Of a stretch of 64,000 bases of DNA, positions 11,632 through 24,325 are shown piece by piece. The translations under genes were made by a program, and so were the position numbers. Within the stretch, counting starts at the first letter, position 1. Every line of letters begins with the position of its first letter. Source of the stretch: Tetracladium setigerum (taxonomy: Eukaryota; Ascomycota; Leotiomycetes; Helotiales); the NCBI GenBank assembly GCA_031472005.1, contig PZJY01000006.1:2604001-2668000 (forward strand). The letters run 5' to 3'. Below the pieces are notes generated by a model. The model saw nothing but the letters and a program-made list of their open reading frames with translations, was not told the DNA's origin and searched no databases.

Positions 11632-12662
11632 CTTTCTCTAGTATGATTTCTGAGATGGTCAAATATACAGACACGCAGCAAAATAAAAGTCTACAGCTGT
11701 TATGGAGTTGTTGGATGCAAAGATAGGGAACATATTAGTGTCGGCGAGCAGCCGCCCAGTGCTACAGGGATGAAGACCGACTAACCCTGCCGCTGTTGTG
11801 ACCTTCCTCTATCAGCTGTTCGGCGTGGAAAAAGGGTTGAAAGTGCCATGAGCCGCACAATATTGTATTTTAAGCGGCTGAAAACTTTTCAGATCAGGTC
11901 CAGGAGCTTTGAAGAAAGTTTCGCTGTCAATATTTGTAGTAAAACAAAATTTCCTTACCGTCCTTGGCGTTTAACTCCACCAAGACTTACCAAATTCTGG
12001 ATCGATCTCAACAACCTTTTTCTTTTTTACCTATGTATCTAAGGCCGCCCTTGGACCAGAGATACCGTTGAATTTCTTTCCTTATTTCAATTCTCGCTTT
12101 GCTTTCAACACTTACAGTATTTCTTTCACTGATTCGGATCAATGCTCACTTCCAGCTATCTCCCCTCTTTCAAATTCTTCCCACGACGCATACATGTAGT
12201 ATCTGCAGAAAGTCATCAAAAGAGCAAGTATAACGATGAAAGCTAGAAGACTTGGCAAGCCGTATTCTCAAGCTGTCTCTATTGCGATACAGTATGCTAA
12301 GCGATCAATTCTTGAATGCAGCACGCACGGAATTCAACTTTTTCTTGGCAACTCTCCTTGACAGACAAATTCAACAAATGCAAAGATCAATAGAAATAGC
12401 TTTGATATTTGTGTTGAAGTGCGTCATGATAAGGTCTTAATAACGAATCTAGATTGTACTTGCCACACTTCATGAGTTTTGCGAATTTCGGCAACTAGTC
12501 GTGGTTGCCAAGGGGGTTGAATTTATGTAAGATTATAATCTAGCGATTTCAATAGCATAGTACATAACATACAGTCAGAGAGTTGCAACACCTTATATTC
12601 GTCCCCGCAAGTTCTTGGCTAATCAAAAAAGATCAAGATTTGTTTTAATAAAGTGCCAATAC
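11632..12662. other. intergenic, nothing recognised
   Basis: About 1 kb between two minus-strand genes. Short open frames only, with no family resemblance. It should hold the promoter of the duplicated-domain gene at its left end and the 3' region of the next gene at its right end. Confidence 0.5.
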
Positions 12663-13690
12663 TCAATCATTTGCTTTTATGAAGGTGTCGGAATCAGGTA
12701 GGCTTCGCTGTGGAAGAGCCGTTCTTGTGCATTTTTGGCCCATTGATTTCCGACTGAGGTCAAGTGTTACAATTGCCGCCTGATGACCCCGTGTTATCCT
12801 TTCCTTGCGATAAGCTACATACCAATTCTGGACAATCTTCCTTTCGGCTGAAGAGCAGGCAGACATCGTGCCAGCTCTATCCCATCGTTCATATTCAACT
12901 GAGGTTTATTCAGTAACTGTTTTATATGGGAATTGGGTTTCAGATTCAGATATGTAGAATCACTCACTGCCATCCGAGAATTTCTCTCTTATTTTCTTGA
13001 TCTTTTCAGGTGGAATCTTCTTGCGCGGGTCTATAAGTACGAACTTTTGGGAATCTTGTCGGCGAGCATGATATGCATCATTGATTCCACCTTCGACTTT
13101 GTCCAGTAGATGATCCACTTCCTCGAGCACATTGGTTTTCCTGACCTCAGCCATAATGCTACCAACAATTCTGAAAACGTCTGGGTACATATATGCTCCT
13201 TTCACGAGATGAACAAATCTATCGGTATCCTTGGGTTTTCCATCTGCTTTTTTGGCTGACGAAAGCATTTTGTCCCATTTCTTAGATTGCATGTATTTTG
13301 CGAGTGCCATGCGATTGGTGCTGTCATTGGGATCTGGTAGACTTGGAAGGGTGTTCAAACCCATGATGTACTTCGCGTCTTCTGCGAAAGTCGTTTTAGC
13401 ACGTCCAGGCATGATTCTCCAGTTTGCTTCTGGGACACCTATGGCTATCAGAACTAGATGCTATGCACACAAAAGGCTAGTGACTGACCCGCTCTCTGCA
13501 GTACCTTCTTGCCCCACCATAGGATTTGTGTCTCCAGGAGAGCTCGAGGACCCTTTGCAACCACACATAACTACAAATTCTGATATCAGTTTGTTTTTCG
13601 GAAACATACTTCGTACTTGAGTGGCAGGTTCTTTCTGTGGATATGACTTACCGCATAGCAGAGAGCAAAGAGAAGGAGGAACAGCTTCAT
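12663..13690 (-). CDS. small uncharacterised protein with hydrophobic N-terminus
   Basis: Function not recognised. Four exons chain cleanly on the minus strand: 13690-13652, 13570-13489, 13438-12968 and 12898-12663, total 828 nt, 275 aa. Introns are GTAAGT..TAG, GTCAGT..TAG and GTGAGT..CAG, and phases agree at all three joins. The protein opens with MKLFLLLFALCYALCVVAKG, a strongly hydrophobic stretch of about 18 residues that would act as a signal peptide or membrane anchor, followed by a Trp/Lys segment (LWWGKKVLQRAG). The middle is hydrophilic and Lys/Asp-rich (RFVHLVKGAYMYPDVFRIVG; FVLIDPRKKIPPEKIKKI). Only three Cys follow the leader, so it is not a typical Cys-rich effector. The regular intron phases make a real gene likely even without a known domain. 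Confidence 0.6.
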
Positions 13691-15284
13691 ATTGGCAGGA
13701 CCGGGAAGGCTCGGCAAGACTGGAAATTGATCGTGAAATCTTGAACAATCGAAGCAGTTAATGAATGGCAGAGAGTTGTTAAAGTAAAGATATAAAAAGA
13801 GATGGATATGCTGTGGGAACCTACATGTAGTGCCAAGCCAAGCCAGCCAAAGATTTCAGGCGTAAATGGTACAGATCTAATTACCTCGGACTCATTCCTG
13901 AGCTTGATCCTACCTTCTGTTTTGAGTATGCTGCATGAAAAGAAATAAGTTATTTAGGCCTATGATGTGAAAAGTAAGGATTTGAAAATTAAATCGACGT
14001 GCTAACAGACGGTAGGGGTGTGAATCGCATGCTCGACCAAAAGAGAAAAATGCTTGAGTGGCGTCTAGACGCCAAACGGCTCGGAGACAAGTCTTCATTT
14101 AGATGGCCTGTAAGCTTCTCTATTTTTCCGTTCTGCATGAACGGAGCTCTGACAAAATCAACACGATTATCTTATCGAAGTCAGCCTCATCTCACGGTTT
14201 TACAATCCTCCTACATACTCTCCGTAAAGAAGCCCAAAACTCATGAAATCATGAGATACGGAAGTAGCGAACTGGCTTGACTTAATTCAATGCCATTGTT
14301 CTATCACATTTTACTCCGACGAGCTATTATGGAGATCTAGCAAGCACGTATGTTCTAGGTGCTTAGTTCCTGAAAGAAGCGTCTATTCTGTGAACTCTAC
14401 ATTGTGAGAGGCTAACAAGATAACTCCGAAACATACATTCCGATTTTATCATTCTGGTAGTTACCACTGCTCTGGATTTTCCTTTCACTCCCATAACTTC
14501 AACAAGCCGTTCGTAACTCATTGTACGAGTAGTGCATAGTGCTACAGTACAGAAGTAGAGATAGGGGTGGGTCACTTTAGGGTTCGAGTGGTTTAATGAG
14601 GGCCCGATTTAAAGCAGCTCGGAAGACGGGAGTAAGAAACTTGCTGTTCACTTGAAACGAGAGGATCTGAGGAGTGACCGGTTGTCCCAGCAAGGCTACG
14701 GAAAATTAAGATGACAAAGTAGAGATAATAGAACTCGACAATGAGCTGGTCACTCCAGACGAGAGAGACGACAGACAACGAAAAAAGCCTAGGTTGACGG
14801 TGAGAAGATAGATGTGGAAAATGCCGTCAGAGTCGGACGCTTACCTTTAAATATCAAAAGATTATACGAGTTATCGAGGAAATTCCAGTTCTGCAAAGAG
14901 ATAATAGACAGTTAATTATTCTTCAGATATTGCCGGGTGGACAACCCGAATGAGGAATGTTATATGTGGCTACTATTTAATGAGGATTTGGAGGTTGAGC
15001 ACTGAACTGTTAAGAATAATGGCTTGAGATTTCTAGGAAATATAGCAGATACTGGATAGTACTTGAGATAGGATTGATAGCTGGTTGGAGATGTAGTTAT
15101 ACGTTTCGCGTCAAAGATGCCGACGGGCAACCGACGAAAATAATTTTTACATCGTTCTTCTTTTCTGTTATATAGAATTTATATTTCGTAATGGGATTTA
15201 ACTTCGAGGCTGAGATGATAATATTTTGAAATTGAGTGATCAGATGAGATGGGTATGACAAATGGTTGAATCACGAATTACAAC

Positions 15285-15750
15285 TCAAAATCGATAGTGA
15301 GAAGTTTGCAGTCGAACACCAAGGTCTAGAGCATGTGGCCTTGCGTTTTCAGCCTTGTGGGTGTTATTTTCATTGACGAACATCGGTTGAGTTGAATCAA
15401 GGACATATGTACTCATGTTGCTGAAGTGGCAGTTCGGACAAGAGCCCCCAAAGTATGCGTCGTACCAACCCATTACAACGCAATCAATCCATGGACGACA
15501 GGGCTTGGATCTTGCACAATTAATATATGTAGTCAGAGCCAAGGCGCCAACAATTTGCCCAATTCACACCTCAATGTCTGATGCTCTAGTGTTGTTCAAG
15601 ATTGCATCTGGCTGTCGTTGGACCGCAGATCTAAGAGCGGCTTGTGCATGAAGAGCTACTACCTCATCAGATACAAATACGTAGCGGCTGGAATGACTGT
15701 ACAAGCCGTTTAGTATGTGACAGTCAGTTGACTTTTGATTTGCCTTGAGT
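15285..15750 (-). pseudogene. decayed coding relic with a DUF3716-like cysteine pattern
   Basis: On the minus strand one frame stays open from about 15750 to 15285 except for a single TGA at 15566-15564. The upstream part reads like ordinary protein (DEVVALHAQAALRSAVQRQP). The downstream part has C-ARSK-PC-RPWIDCVV and FGGSCPNCHFSN. The latter resembles the Cys-rich core of the fungal DUF3716 family, where a Pro-aromatic-x2-Cys-Val-Val stretch is followed by a Gly-rich Cys-x2-Cys-His motif. The later Cys of that family is missing, so the match is partial. The TGA could come from CGA by C-to-T change. Upstream exons were not found. This is more than chance, but weak. Confidence 0.3.
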
Positions 15751-17565
15751 CACGAAATAACACAGTACACAGATGAATAAAACTGAACTACTAAGTTTGG
15801 AGAGAAGAATTGATAACCTCAAGTGTGTACTGCTTCATGATGAGGTGAAGTTGTGCTTCCTGTAGATTAGAGAACTCAGCCTGATTTTATCTGGGCCAGC
15901 CGCATCCTTATTTGAGAAGTCCACATTCTTGTCTTCCTGCATACCTGAGCTCTCAACGCTACCAATATGCGAAGTAGTAATGCGATATGAAAAGATGTAG
16001 TTGCATTCACATGGAAGATTCTCACTTTCTGGAATCGAAAATGTGAAGTACGGGAAGGCGGGAAGCAAAAGTTTGAATCATCTGAAGTTATGAAACAAAT
16101 CAGAAGGCAAAGATGTTGTGCTTCCGAGACCCGGATCGTGGTGCTCAGACGCGATTTCGCGATCTGTAGATCTTTGTGTGCTAGTTTTAAAACGCAGATA
16201 GAAGTATGAGTCGAGAGGAATTGAGAAAGACGAGGAAAGCTCATGCGAGGAAGTTATGAAGATTCTTAGAGGGAAATGGTAAGATAGGAAAATCTTGTCG
16301 GTGATAGTGATTTTGAAACTTGCTTTCTTAATGAATCAGGGCGTCCACTCGCGTGACTTTTTGAGCAGGAGAAGTGATCATGCTATCTCTCAGATGTCCA
16401 CTCGAATGACTTTACGACGAGCGAGGAAGACGACTTCTTCATGCTGCTTTTCTCGCTTCCACTCGACCGATTCACCTGAATAATTGGAGACGCGCATTGG
16501 ACTTGGTGTTTCTATGCCTGTTTCACGTATTTTGTGACAGCAAGAAACAGAACGTGAGGACATCTTGCATCCACATCGCATACTCGTGAGATCTCGTTTT
16601 TGTTCGGCACGGGATCCGGGAGGCAAGTCAATTCTGACACCGCGTCTGCTTGGGCGCGGCCGTGAACGAGAAGGACATCGGATGATGTCGAGAAGATACA
16701 AGTTACAACGGAAAATCTCGGGCACCGAACACCGAAGCAAAGGAGCTGATAAAAATTGTACTTGGGAAAACAGAGAAGTGCTGCTGAGGAACCGAGGGTT
16801 GACCTGGAGAATATAAAACCAAAGATCAGATCATGTTGACGTGTGCAATGCCTTTATGCGCTGCAAATCAAACGACGAGAATATCTTGACCACAAAGGGG
16901 AGGTCCAGAGAAAGAATACCAAGCCGCCAGATCATGCCACTTCCCATCCCCACTGAGCTTGTGTTGTGGGCATGCTTGTGATGGCCTCTGGTCATCAAAC
17001 ACTTGTTGCTTGAGGCTGGGAGATCTGGAAACAGAGATTGTAAATAATCGGACGATTTTGAAAGTGTATCTCGAAATAGCAGCGGCAAGAGAACCATGCA
17101 AAAGAAGTGAAGTAGGGCACGTGAAACTGCGGGAGCAGCAGATAAATAACGACTCGCTTAAATCGACAATCCCTTTTGTTGACTTTGCGCCTGGAGTTCC
17201 CACAATCAGGGCTGACAAGTCGGTCGCGAAAATTCAAAAGAGAACAGTTTCGCGATGCAAGTATTAGAATTTTAGAAAGAGCAAGTGTAAAAATTTCTCG
17301 AAAAGAATGTGGGAGGGATTGCTCTGACATACCAAGACAAACGGAGTGTTACAGGATCCCAATCCGAAACCCCTTCGAGACCGTGGCGCTAAGCGACTAC
17401 GGCTATTACGCGAATCGGAGCTTTTTCCAGTGGATTCGCGGAAGCTTAACCACCAACATTCCCGGACCTGATACTAAATCCGGATTCCCGCGAGAAGAAT
17501 GCAGCCATGGACGACAAACAATTGGATTATTACGAAGATAACATATCGATGTACAAGAACAGCGA

Positions 17566-17601
17566 GGTTGAGTAGGTCGAGTAGGTCGAGTAAGTCGAGA
17601 G
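17566..17601. repeat. 9-bp tandem repeat (GGTCGAGTA)
   Basis: Four adjacent units (GGTTGAGTA, GGTCGAGTA, GGTCGAGTA, AGTCGAGAG), the inner two identical. Non-coding DNA upstream of noxB. Confidence 0.85.
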
Positions 17602-18466
17602 GGCCAAATGCCTACGTGAGGATGGAATTGATGCGCAATTCGCTGTTTGGATCAAGGCAAGGCCATTATCAAACAACAGCCCCAGTGGCAGCAGTTTCAC
17701 CTCCTTGAGCCTCACTCACCCCCATATCCACAATCTGACCATCACATCAGAGCGGCAGAGGCGCTCGGGGTCCATAGGATTGGCAAATATCCACTTTCCC
17801 ATGTGTCTCCTTGCCCTCCCCACTCATCGACTGTTGCATTGATCAATCGAGACCTCCTTGAGCCCTTGCCCCTTGTTTCCTACTCTTCGTTTCTTTACAT
17901 GTTGTGTGCGAGGGTTTGACATACCTTCACTCCTGTCCCAGTTGCCATTTCATAAGCTATTTGTTTCCTAATACCTGTTGGTTGTTCGTCAGCGACGTGC
18001 GATATCTCTCGAAAAGTTGCCCGGCAGGAAGAAGACAGGAGTGCAGGAAACGCTTCAAGCATCGCGAGCAGGTACGTATCTCTGATGCCATCACTTCATA
18101 CCCCATTATTTCCTTCTGGTTTCGTCCACCCGGATCGTCAAACACGCCCACTCTCTCGGCCTGATCCTCCGTGACATTTGCCGCTTTGAAGACTTGGACT
18201 GACCTCTGCCCATCGCAGGTTCGCTTTACTACCTCACTCTATTCCCACTTCCAAGTGCCAACGCCCCTCCTTTCTCGATCGACTCGACCACGTCGCCGTT
18301 GACGGTATTACATTCTTTGGGGGAGACAAGACAGTCACTTCAGCAGGCTCTGAACACTACGCTTTTAATACAACGACGATACGATCATTATAATACCCAG
18401 GGAACCGCCCAACAGGAAAGGTCTCGCAGACCAACGAAGTCGACTTGACGTCGCAACACATACACG

Positions 18467-20333
18467 ATGAACAACAGCGCGAGGGATAGGAGCAGTATGG
18501 GGTCGTCAAAGGCATCGGAGAGGTCGAGATGGCCACCGTTAACGCGGATGTTGATGAGCGGAGAGATGAGTGGCGAGAAGCAAAAGGAGCTGAGTTTAAG
18601 GGAACAATTCGATAGGTGGATGGTGAACGAGGGTTATCGTCGATTGTAGGTCGCACATTTCGGAGCAAGGAAATCTGGCTAACGAGCACAGTTTCGTTTT
18701 CGTCTTCATGGCATTACACGTCATGGTATTTTCCTTTGGATTCATGAACTACCAACTCAAAGACAGTTTATCGACAGCAAGAAGCACGTTCGGCCTCACA
18801 TACCCAATTGCACGAGCGGCTGCCTTGGTTTTACATTTCGATATTGCCTTAATTCTCTTCCCAGTGTGCCGTACCCTGATCTCCATGGCGAGACAGACAC
18901 CCTTGAACGGCATCATTCCTTTCGACAAGAACATCACATTCCACATTTTGACTGCGTGGTCAATCGTCTTCTTCTCTTGGGTTCACACTATTGCGCATTG
19001 GAACAACTTTGCTCAGATTTCAGCAAAGAACAACCTCGGAATCGGTGGATTCTTGCTCGCGAATTTTGTTACTGGACCAGGATGGACGGGATATATTATG
19101 TTGACTGCGCTTATGGCAATGGCTTTGACTGCTTACGAGAAGGCACGAAGAGCTAATTTCGAACGTTTCTGGTACACTCATCACATGTTCGTTGTATTCT
19201 TCGTTTTCTGGTCCATCCACGGAGCTTTCTGCATGATTCAACCGGATTTCGCACCTTTCTGCGTTGGTATTGGATCAACTGCCATTGGAGTCTTCTGGCA
19301 ATACTGGATGTATGGTGGATATATTTACCTCATGGAGCGAGTGGCAAGAGAAATCCGTGGAAAGCACAAGACCTACATCTCAAAAGTCGTACAACATCCC
19401 AGCATGGTATGCGAGATTCAAATCAAGAAGGAGAACACCAAGACCAGAGCTGGACAATACATCTTCTTCTGCTGCCCCGAGGTCTCCATCTGGCAATATC
19501 ACCCTTTCACACTCACTTCCGCACCTGAGGAAGATTACATTTCCATTCACATGAGAATGCAAGGTGATTTCACCAAGCAAGTGGGCCGAGTTCTCGGATG
19601 CGACGTCGACCGCAAGAAAGACTCCTCTCAAGTTGTCAGCGTCAACAAAAACGGCCCCAGTGCTGACGGAGCTGACCCAGCAATCCGTCGTGTCCTACCC
19701 CGCGTCTACATCGATGGTCCTTTCGGATCCGCCTCCGAAGATGTCTTCAAATACGAAATCGCCGTCCTGGTTGGAGCTGGTATCGGTGTCACCCCATTCG
19801 CCTCAATCCTCAAATCTATCTGGTACCGCATGAACTACCCCAAAAGAAGACCCGTCTCCGCAAGGTCTACTTCTTCTGGATCTGTCGTGATTTTGGCTCT
19901 TTCGAATGGTTCCGCTCTCTTCTCCTCGCCATTGAAGCTCAAGATATGGATAATCACATTGAGATTCATACGTATCTCACTGCCAAGATCAAGGTCGATG
20001 ATGCGACGAATATCATGATCAACGATGCGAATGCCGATCGTGATGCCATTACTGGTTTGAGAGCGCCAACAAATTTCGGACGACCGAATTGGGATATGGT
20101 GTTTAAGAGTATTAGGAAGATTCATAGTCCTGCGGAGGCAGGTGTGTTTTTCTGTGGTCCAAAGGTGTTGGGAAGTCAGTTGCACATCAAGTGTAACATG
20201 TATAGTGAACCTGGTACGTTGTGCACACTTTCTCCTCACTCTCCACACTCTCTCTGAGTTTTGTAAGTAAAGCGAAAGGCTAATCAAAATAAAAATAGGA
20301 TTCAATTTCTGTTGGGGCAAGGAAAATTTCTAA
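18467..20333 (+). CDS. noxB: NADPH oxidase NoxB (gp91phox type), one-base frame break
   Basis: Membrane flavocytochrome that moves electrons from NADPH through FAD and two haems to oxygen, making superoxide; in fungi NoxB works with NoxR and Rac in infection structures and ascospore germination. Exons are 18467-18645, 18692-20213 and 20299-20333. The basic N-terminal extension ending ELSLREQFDRWMVNEGYRR marks the B rather than the A class. Then come about six membrane helices with haem His in WVHTIAHWNN and FWYTHHMFVVFF, the FAD motif QYHPFTLTSAP, and NADPH motifs DGPFGSASEDVF and VLVGAGIGVTPFASIL. The C-terminus (CWGKENF) is completed by the short last exon. At 19842-19845 a run of four A should be five: the frame is lost after MNYPK and resumes one base off as TRLRKVYFFWICRDFGSFEW. 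Probably intact, with a base missing in the assembly. Confidence 0.93.
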
Positions 20334-21499
20334 AATATTCTTCTGGGACTATTTATTCTGCTAGTCTATTGCGTTTTTGATTAGTTTACCAGAGTTGGGG
20401 AGAATATTATATATAGATTTGTCATCAGCGATTTTTGTTTATCTGCGAGGTAGGGTGGTTGATATTATGATGGGTACGGGGAGGGGATGAGATAGGAGGG
20501 AGGTGGGGTATTTATTTATCTATTTTTTTGTTCGTTAGGGTACATATATTATATATTGAGATAGTGCAGGGCACTAATGAGCATTATTACTTCTTCTTCC
20601 CACCCTTTGTGCTCGATTTTTTAATGGTTTGGTTTGAAAGGGGTGGCATTGGCAAGTGCGAAGTGCCAATCCTCTATCCCCCATCTCATCACTCTTCTTT
20701 GGCTTGCTTGATTTATCTTGACCTTTTCTGGGATGTATAAATTGGGAGCTACTTCAATGTTGCTTTGCAAAGCACAACGTTTGAACTCGAAAAGACAGTT
20801 TCATCCTCCCTCGCTCGTGCCTTGCTTGCAATACAGTAGTACAAGGAACGAGCAAAAATACAGGAGGATGAATGCATCCCAAACGGGTTATTACAAAATT
20901 TATAACGTGGAAAAGGCTTTTTCTTGGATGACAAGTCACGAACATAGAAATCAATTACCATGCTTCCGTTTTTTTCACTTAATCTTACTGTGACATTTCG
21001 TTTTGTGTGTTGCTTATTCTGGCGGTTTTTGGCTATTTGTTGTTGTTATTGTTGGCCTTGCTCGTTGAGGAGATGGCGGATTGTTGTTATGTTGGATAGT
21101 TGGTTGGATTAATTTTTGTATCGTTTCATGGAGCAGGTGACGTGCATGTCATCGATTAAGATCGGAGTAGTGGGGAAAGCATGATATTATCTGTTCTCGT
21201 CCTGGGACGATGATCCTATCTATCTAATTCTAAGGGCAAGGATGTCACTGGGGTGGAGCGTTCCCTTCTCCTTTCCCCTCGCAGTGAGTGTACTGTCAAC
21301 TTTGTTAGTGTGATTACGTTATATTTGCTCTTGGGGTTGCTCAAGAATTTCATTCTTAGAAACTTGGAGGGCTTGAAATGTTTAAGAAAACTACTTTAAG
21401 AAAACTACGCTACATTCAAATATCCGACAACTCTTTCCATGTTTGTGGTTGTCCGGCTTCCAATTCTGAGATCTCTGATATATCGCAATGATCAACCAA
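20334..21499. other. intergenic between noxB and the 2EXR gene
   Basis: Convergent 3' regions of the two genes. AT-rich with T-runs; no gene, RNA or repeat recognised. Confidence 0.5.
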
Positions 21500-22655
21500 C
21501 TAGTTGAAGAACCGGGGGCCATGGCAGCAGCGTTGTCCCCCTCGAGTTGGATACTTGATATGGATTGTTGGCATTTGGAAATCTGCACTGCTCTCTCCCG
21601 GGCCGAAATCTCCAATCTTTGTTCTGAACTCGAGCTCCCTGTTGATGTCTTTCTTCATATCTTGTACTATCTCTTCAAGTAGCTCCGCCCAACCTGCTGC
21701 AGCAATATGTCCTTCTGGATATCGTTCTGGTTCCTTGAAGCCCAATGGTTGGCAACCGTGTCGTCGTCCTTGACGATCACAGAGCTTCGCTCCATCCTCG
21801 ACAACATCATCTTCCAAGTGGCTGAACCTCGTTTCGTGCTTGATAAGAGTCAGATCCTTCAGCTTCTTGAACTTTGTGATTCGAAGGCCGTGATCGCTGA
21901 ACTCGCTCCACTTTAATTGATAACAGATGGAGTAGTCAATTGCCAAGTGCTGCAACGTATTTTGGATATTCAGAGTCCAGAGGCTGCCATGGGTAAACAA
22001 AAGCGGTTGTTGAGAGCTTCCGACGAGTAGGGGCTTATTGTAAGCGATGCAGAGAGTGTCGCGACGTGGATCGATGATTGCGTTCTCTGGACCACCAGGC
22101 AACATCAGTTAGTATGTCACCATGGCAATTGCTCTCGACTCCTGGCAGACGTGCATGATATTGGGAACACCACCCGGAGTATTAGCGAAGATGGATTCGA
22201 GTGTTGGATCTTTTCCGTCCCAGTAGACTTCAATAATTCTTGGGCCAGGCAATAAATCCTTCCAGATGCTAAGTCTCAGCTCAGCTGGCAACCTCAGAAA
22301 TGGGGTAAATTGGTCCACAGCTGTGGGCTCGACCAATCTCTTCATGGAGCTTGCAGCGTGTGGTAAGGTATGGTTGAGAATTGCCTGAAGAGTGTCAATG
22401 ACAGGGTTGCTGCTATCAAGGCTGGAAATTGCTGCTTCCGCGGTGGTTTTGATGTAATCGAGGCGAATTTGCATGCGCTGCATGGATTCTTGCAATTCTC
22501 GATTGGGTTTGAAGTTTGGCGCGATCTAAATGTGAGATATGTTAGCTTGTCGCGATTGATAAGTCAAATTGATGGGATTGTGTGAATACCTGCTGGTCGA
22601 CATCAGACAACTCCTCAGTCTCCCGTCCCTTCCCCTGCTGGTTGCCTGACTCCAT
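21500..22655 (-). CDS. 2EXR-domain protein with an in-frame stop codon
   Basis: Fungal protein of the 2EXR family (no known molecular function; common in Leotiomycetes and Sordariomycetes). Exon 1 is 22655-22590 (MESGNQQGKGRETEELSDVD...), exon 2 is 22525-21500; the intron is GTATTC..TTTAG. A heptad-like N-terminal helix is followed by the domain signature FTPFLRLPAELRLSIWKDLL and IMHVCQESRAIAM. The frame then meets TAA at 22111-22109, and immediately afterwards the same frame is open for another 202 codons, including IIDPRRDTLCI, which is the second half of the 2EXR core. The stop therefore splits the domain. It could be CAA-to-TAA change, a base error, or lie inside an 87-nt in-frame intron (GTGACA..ATAAG). 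The last option would remove conserved residues, so it is less likely. Total if read through is about 363 aa. Confidence 0.75.
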
Positions 22656-24325
22656 CTTCTCGATCTGTTAAAGATGAATCGATTAGCATCATCGTGAGGT
22701 GCATCCAAAGAAATGGAGTGTACTGTACCATCTTAGGATGTACTGCTGTTGCATCCTCCTCATGGGCCTTTGGTGTTCTTGGTTGCTCCATGTCTTGATG
22801 ATGATGTTGAATCTCTTAGATGATGGTGGTGGTGTTTGGTGTTGTGTACAAATGATAAAACGAGAGATCGAATATTTATACGCGACGATTGGTGACCACT
22901 TGATATTTTTATAACGCAAAGCTGAAATTCAATGAGACTAGCATATAAATGTTCAACTCCAATTTGGAAGGGTGGCAGGTAATACATATATGGGTTGGCC
23001 TCAGTCAAAGTCGTGAGAGAAAACTGAGTTCATGGCTTATGATTTGTCTGTGTAAGCCTAGCATATTCGTTGTGTCTAGGGAGCTTGGCAGAGGAGTGGT
23101 CGGAAGCTAGATATATATGGGTAATGCTAAGTTAGCATTATCCTGTGTTCTGGTCACCGAACAAACTTTTATTTGGCTCTGCCGAGTTGAAAGTTTGACT
23201 TGTATAACTGGCATTTGCTAGTCTGTCACGCCGTCCCCGAACTCACCTTCCGTTAAGTTCTTCCTGTTTGAGCTTCCAAGACAATCACTTTTTTGGATCC
23301 ATTCCGCCCGCCATCCATTTTAGACGTTCTGTGTAACTAAACTGCGGTGAGCGATTGAAATATATTTGAGGTCTTTTGGTTTGGTAATTTCCATGCAGAC
23401 CTTTCACGGAACTCGTGGGTTTTGAGTCTTACATTAACTATCCAATAATGCAGAGTCAGGAGTTTGTGTTGTGTTTTACGGCTGCTTGCTTGATTGTGCT
23501 TGGTGATGAGATGGGATGAAGTGATGAGTGCGTGGGAAGGTTTTTTTGCGAAATGGTTTTGATGATGAGGTTGATGATGATGATGACGGTGATGATTGTT
23601 GGAAATTGTTGCCGTTCTCGATTTCTCATTCTTATGCTGGCAGGTCAGTCAAAGGACGATATTTAATTTGATAGTGTGCCGGAACAGAACGGGACGTACC
23701 ATGATGTCAAACTCTTTTGGGAGGAACGAGGAGGATAAACCTGCTTCGAATTCGGGGCAGCGGCGAAAAAAAAAGCTGTTGGGATCGTTGAAATATACGA
23801 TCAATTCAACAGTAAACTCATATAGTCTTGAACAATTGTGTGACTAGTCGGTGATTGGAAGACCGAGGGGGAAACAGTGGTCCAATCACAATCGTAAATC
23901 CATTAAGACTTCCTAGAAAATTCTTCCCTCGTGATATGTAGATGATCCATCTAACAAGAATATGCATGCCATTTAAACCCTACCCGATCCATGCCCATCT
24001 CTGCGTACCTGTCCCAATCAAAATCCAGCATCTGTCGCAAACCCAAAGGCCAAAAAGAAATGCATCAAATGCGCAATGATACAAGCATATTGAAAATTAA
24101 ATCTTGAAATTGGAAAAAAAAAGAGAGAGAAAAAACAACAACGGAAAACTTGTATTTGACGCCTAGAATGCATCTCTCTCTCTCTCTCCTCCTCTCTCAG
24201 TACAAGCAAGCTCCAACGAAACTTTCTGGAGAACAGCAAACTATAATCACAGAAAAAAAAAAGATCGAAAGATCAAATCCAGAGAGAGATAACGACACAG
24301 ATTTTATCACATATCAATCGATCAA
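22656..24325. other. intergenic upstream of the 2EXR gene
   Basis: About 1.7 kb. Holds a GATGATG-type trinucleotide-rich patch (23560-23590) and a CT-microsatellite at about 24173-24190. No gene seen. Confidence 0.5.

Larger units (their letters stand above)
13691..18466. other. long gene-poor region with one decayed relic; noxB upstream region
   Basis: Nearly 4.8 kb without an intact gene. It holds the coding relic at 15285-15750 (listed separately) and a 9-bp tandem repeat at 17566-17601. From about 17700 on, the plus strand becomes C/T-rich and is probably the promoter and leader of noxB. Other open frames here are short, overlap on both strands and resemble nothing I know. Confidence 0.5.

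Noticed and set aside
13691..17500. Transposon remnants
   Set aside because: No terminal repeats, transposase or reverse-transcriptase motifs could be recognised in any frame.
18467..22655. noxB and the 2EXR gene as a functional pair
   Set aside because: They are convergent with over 1 kb between them, and nothing in sequence or known biology links them.
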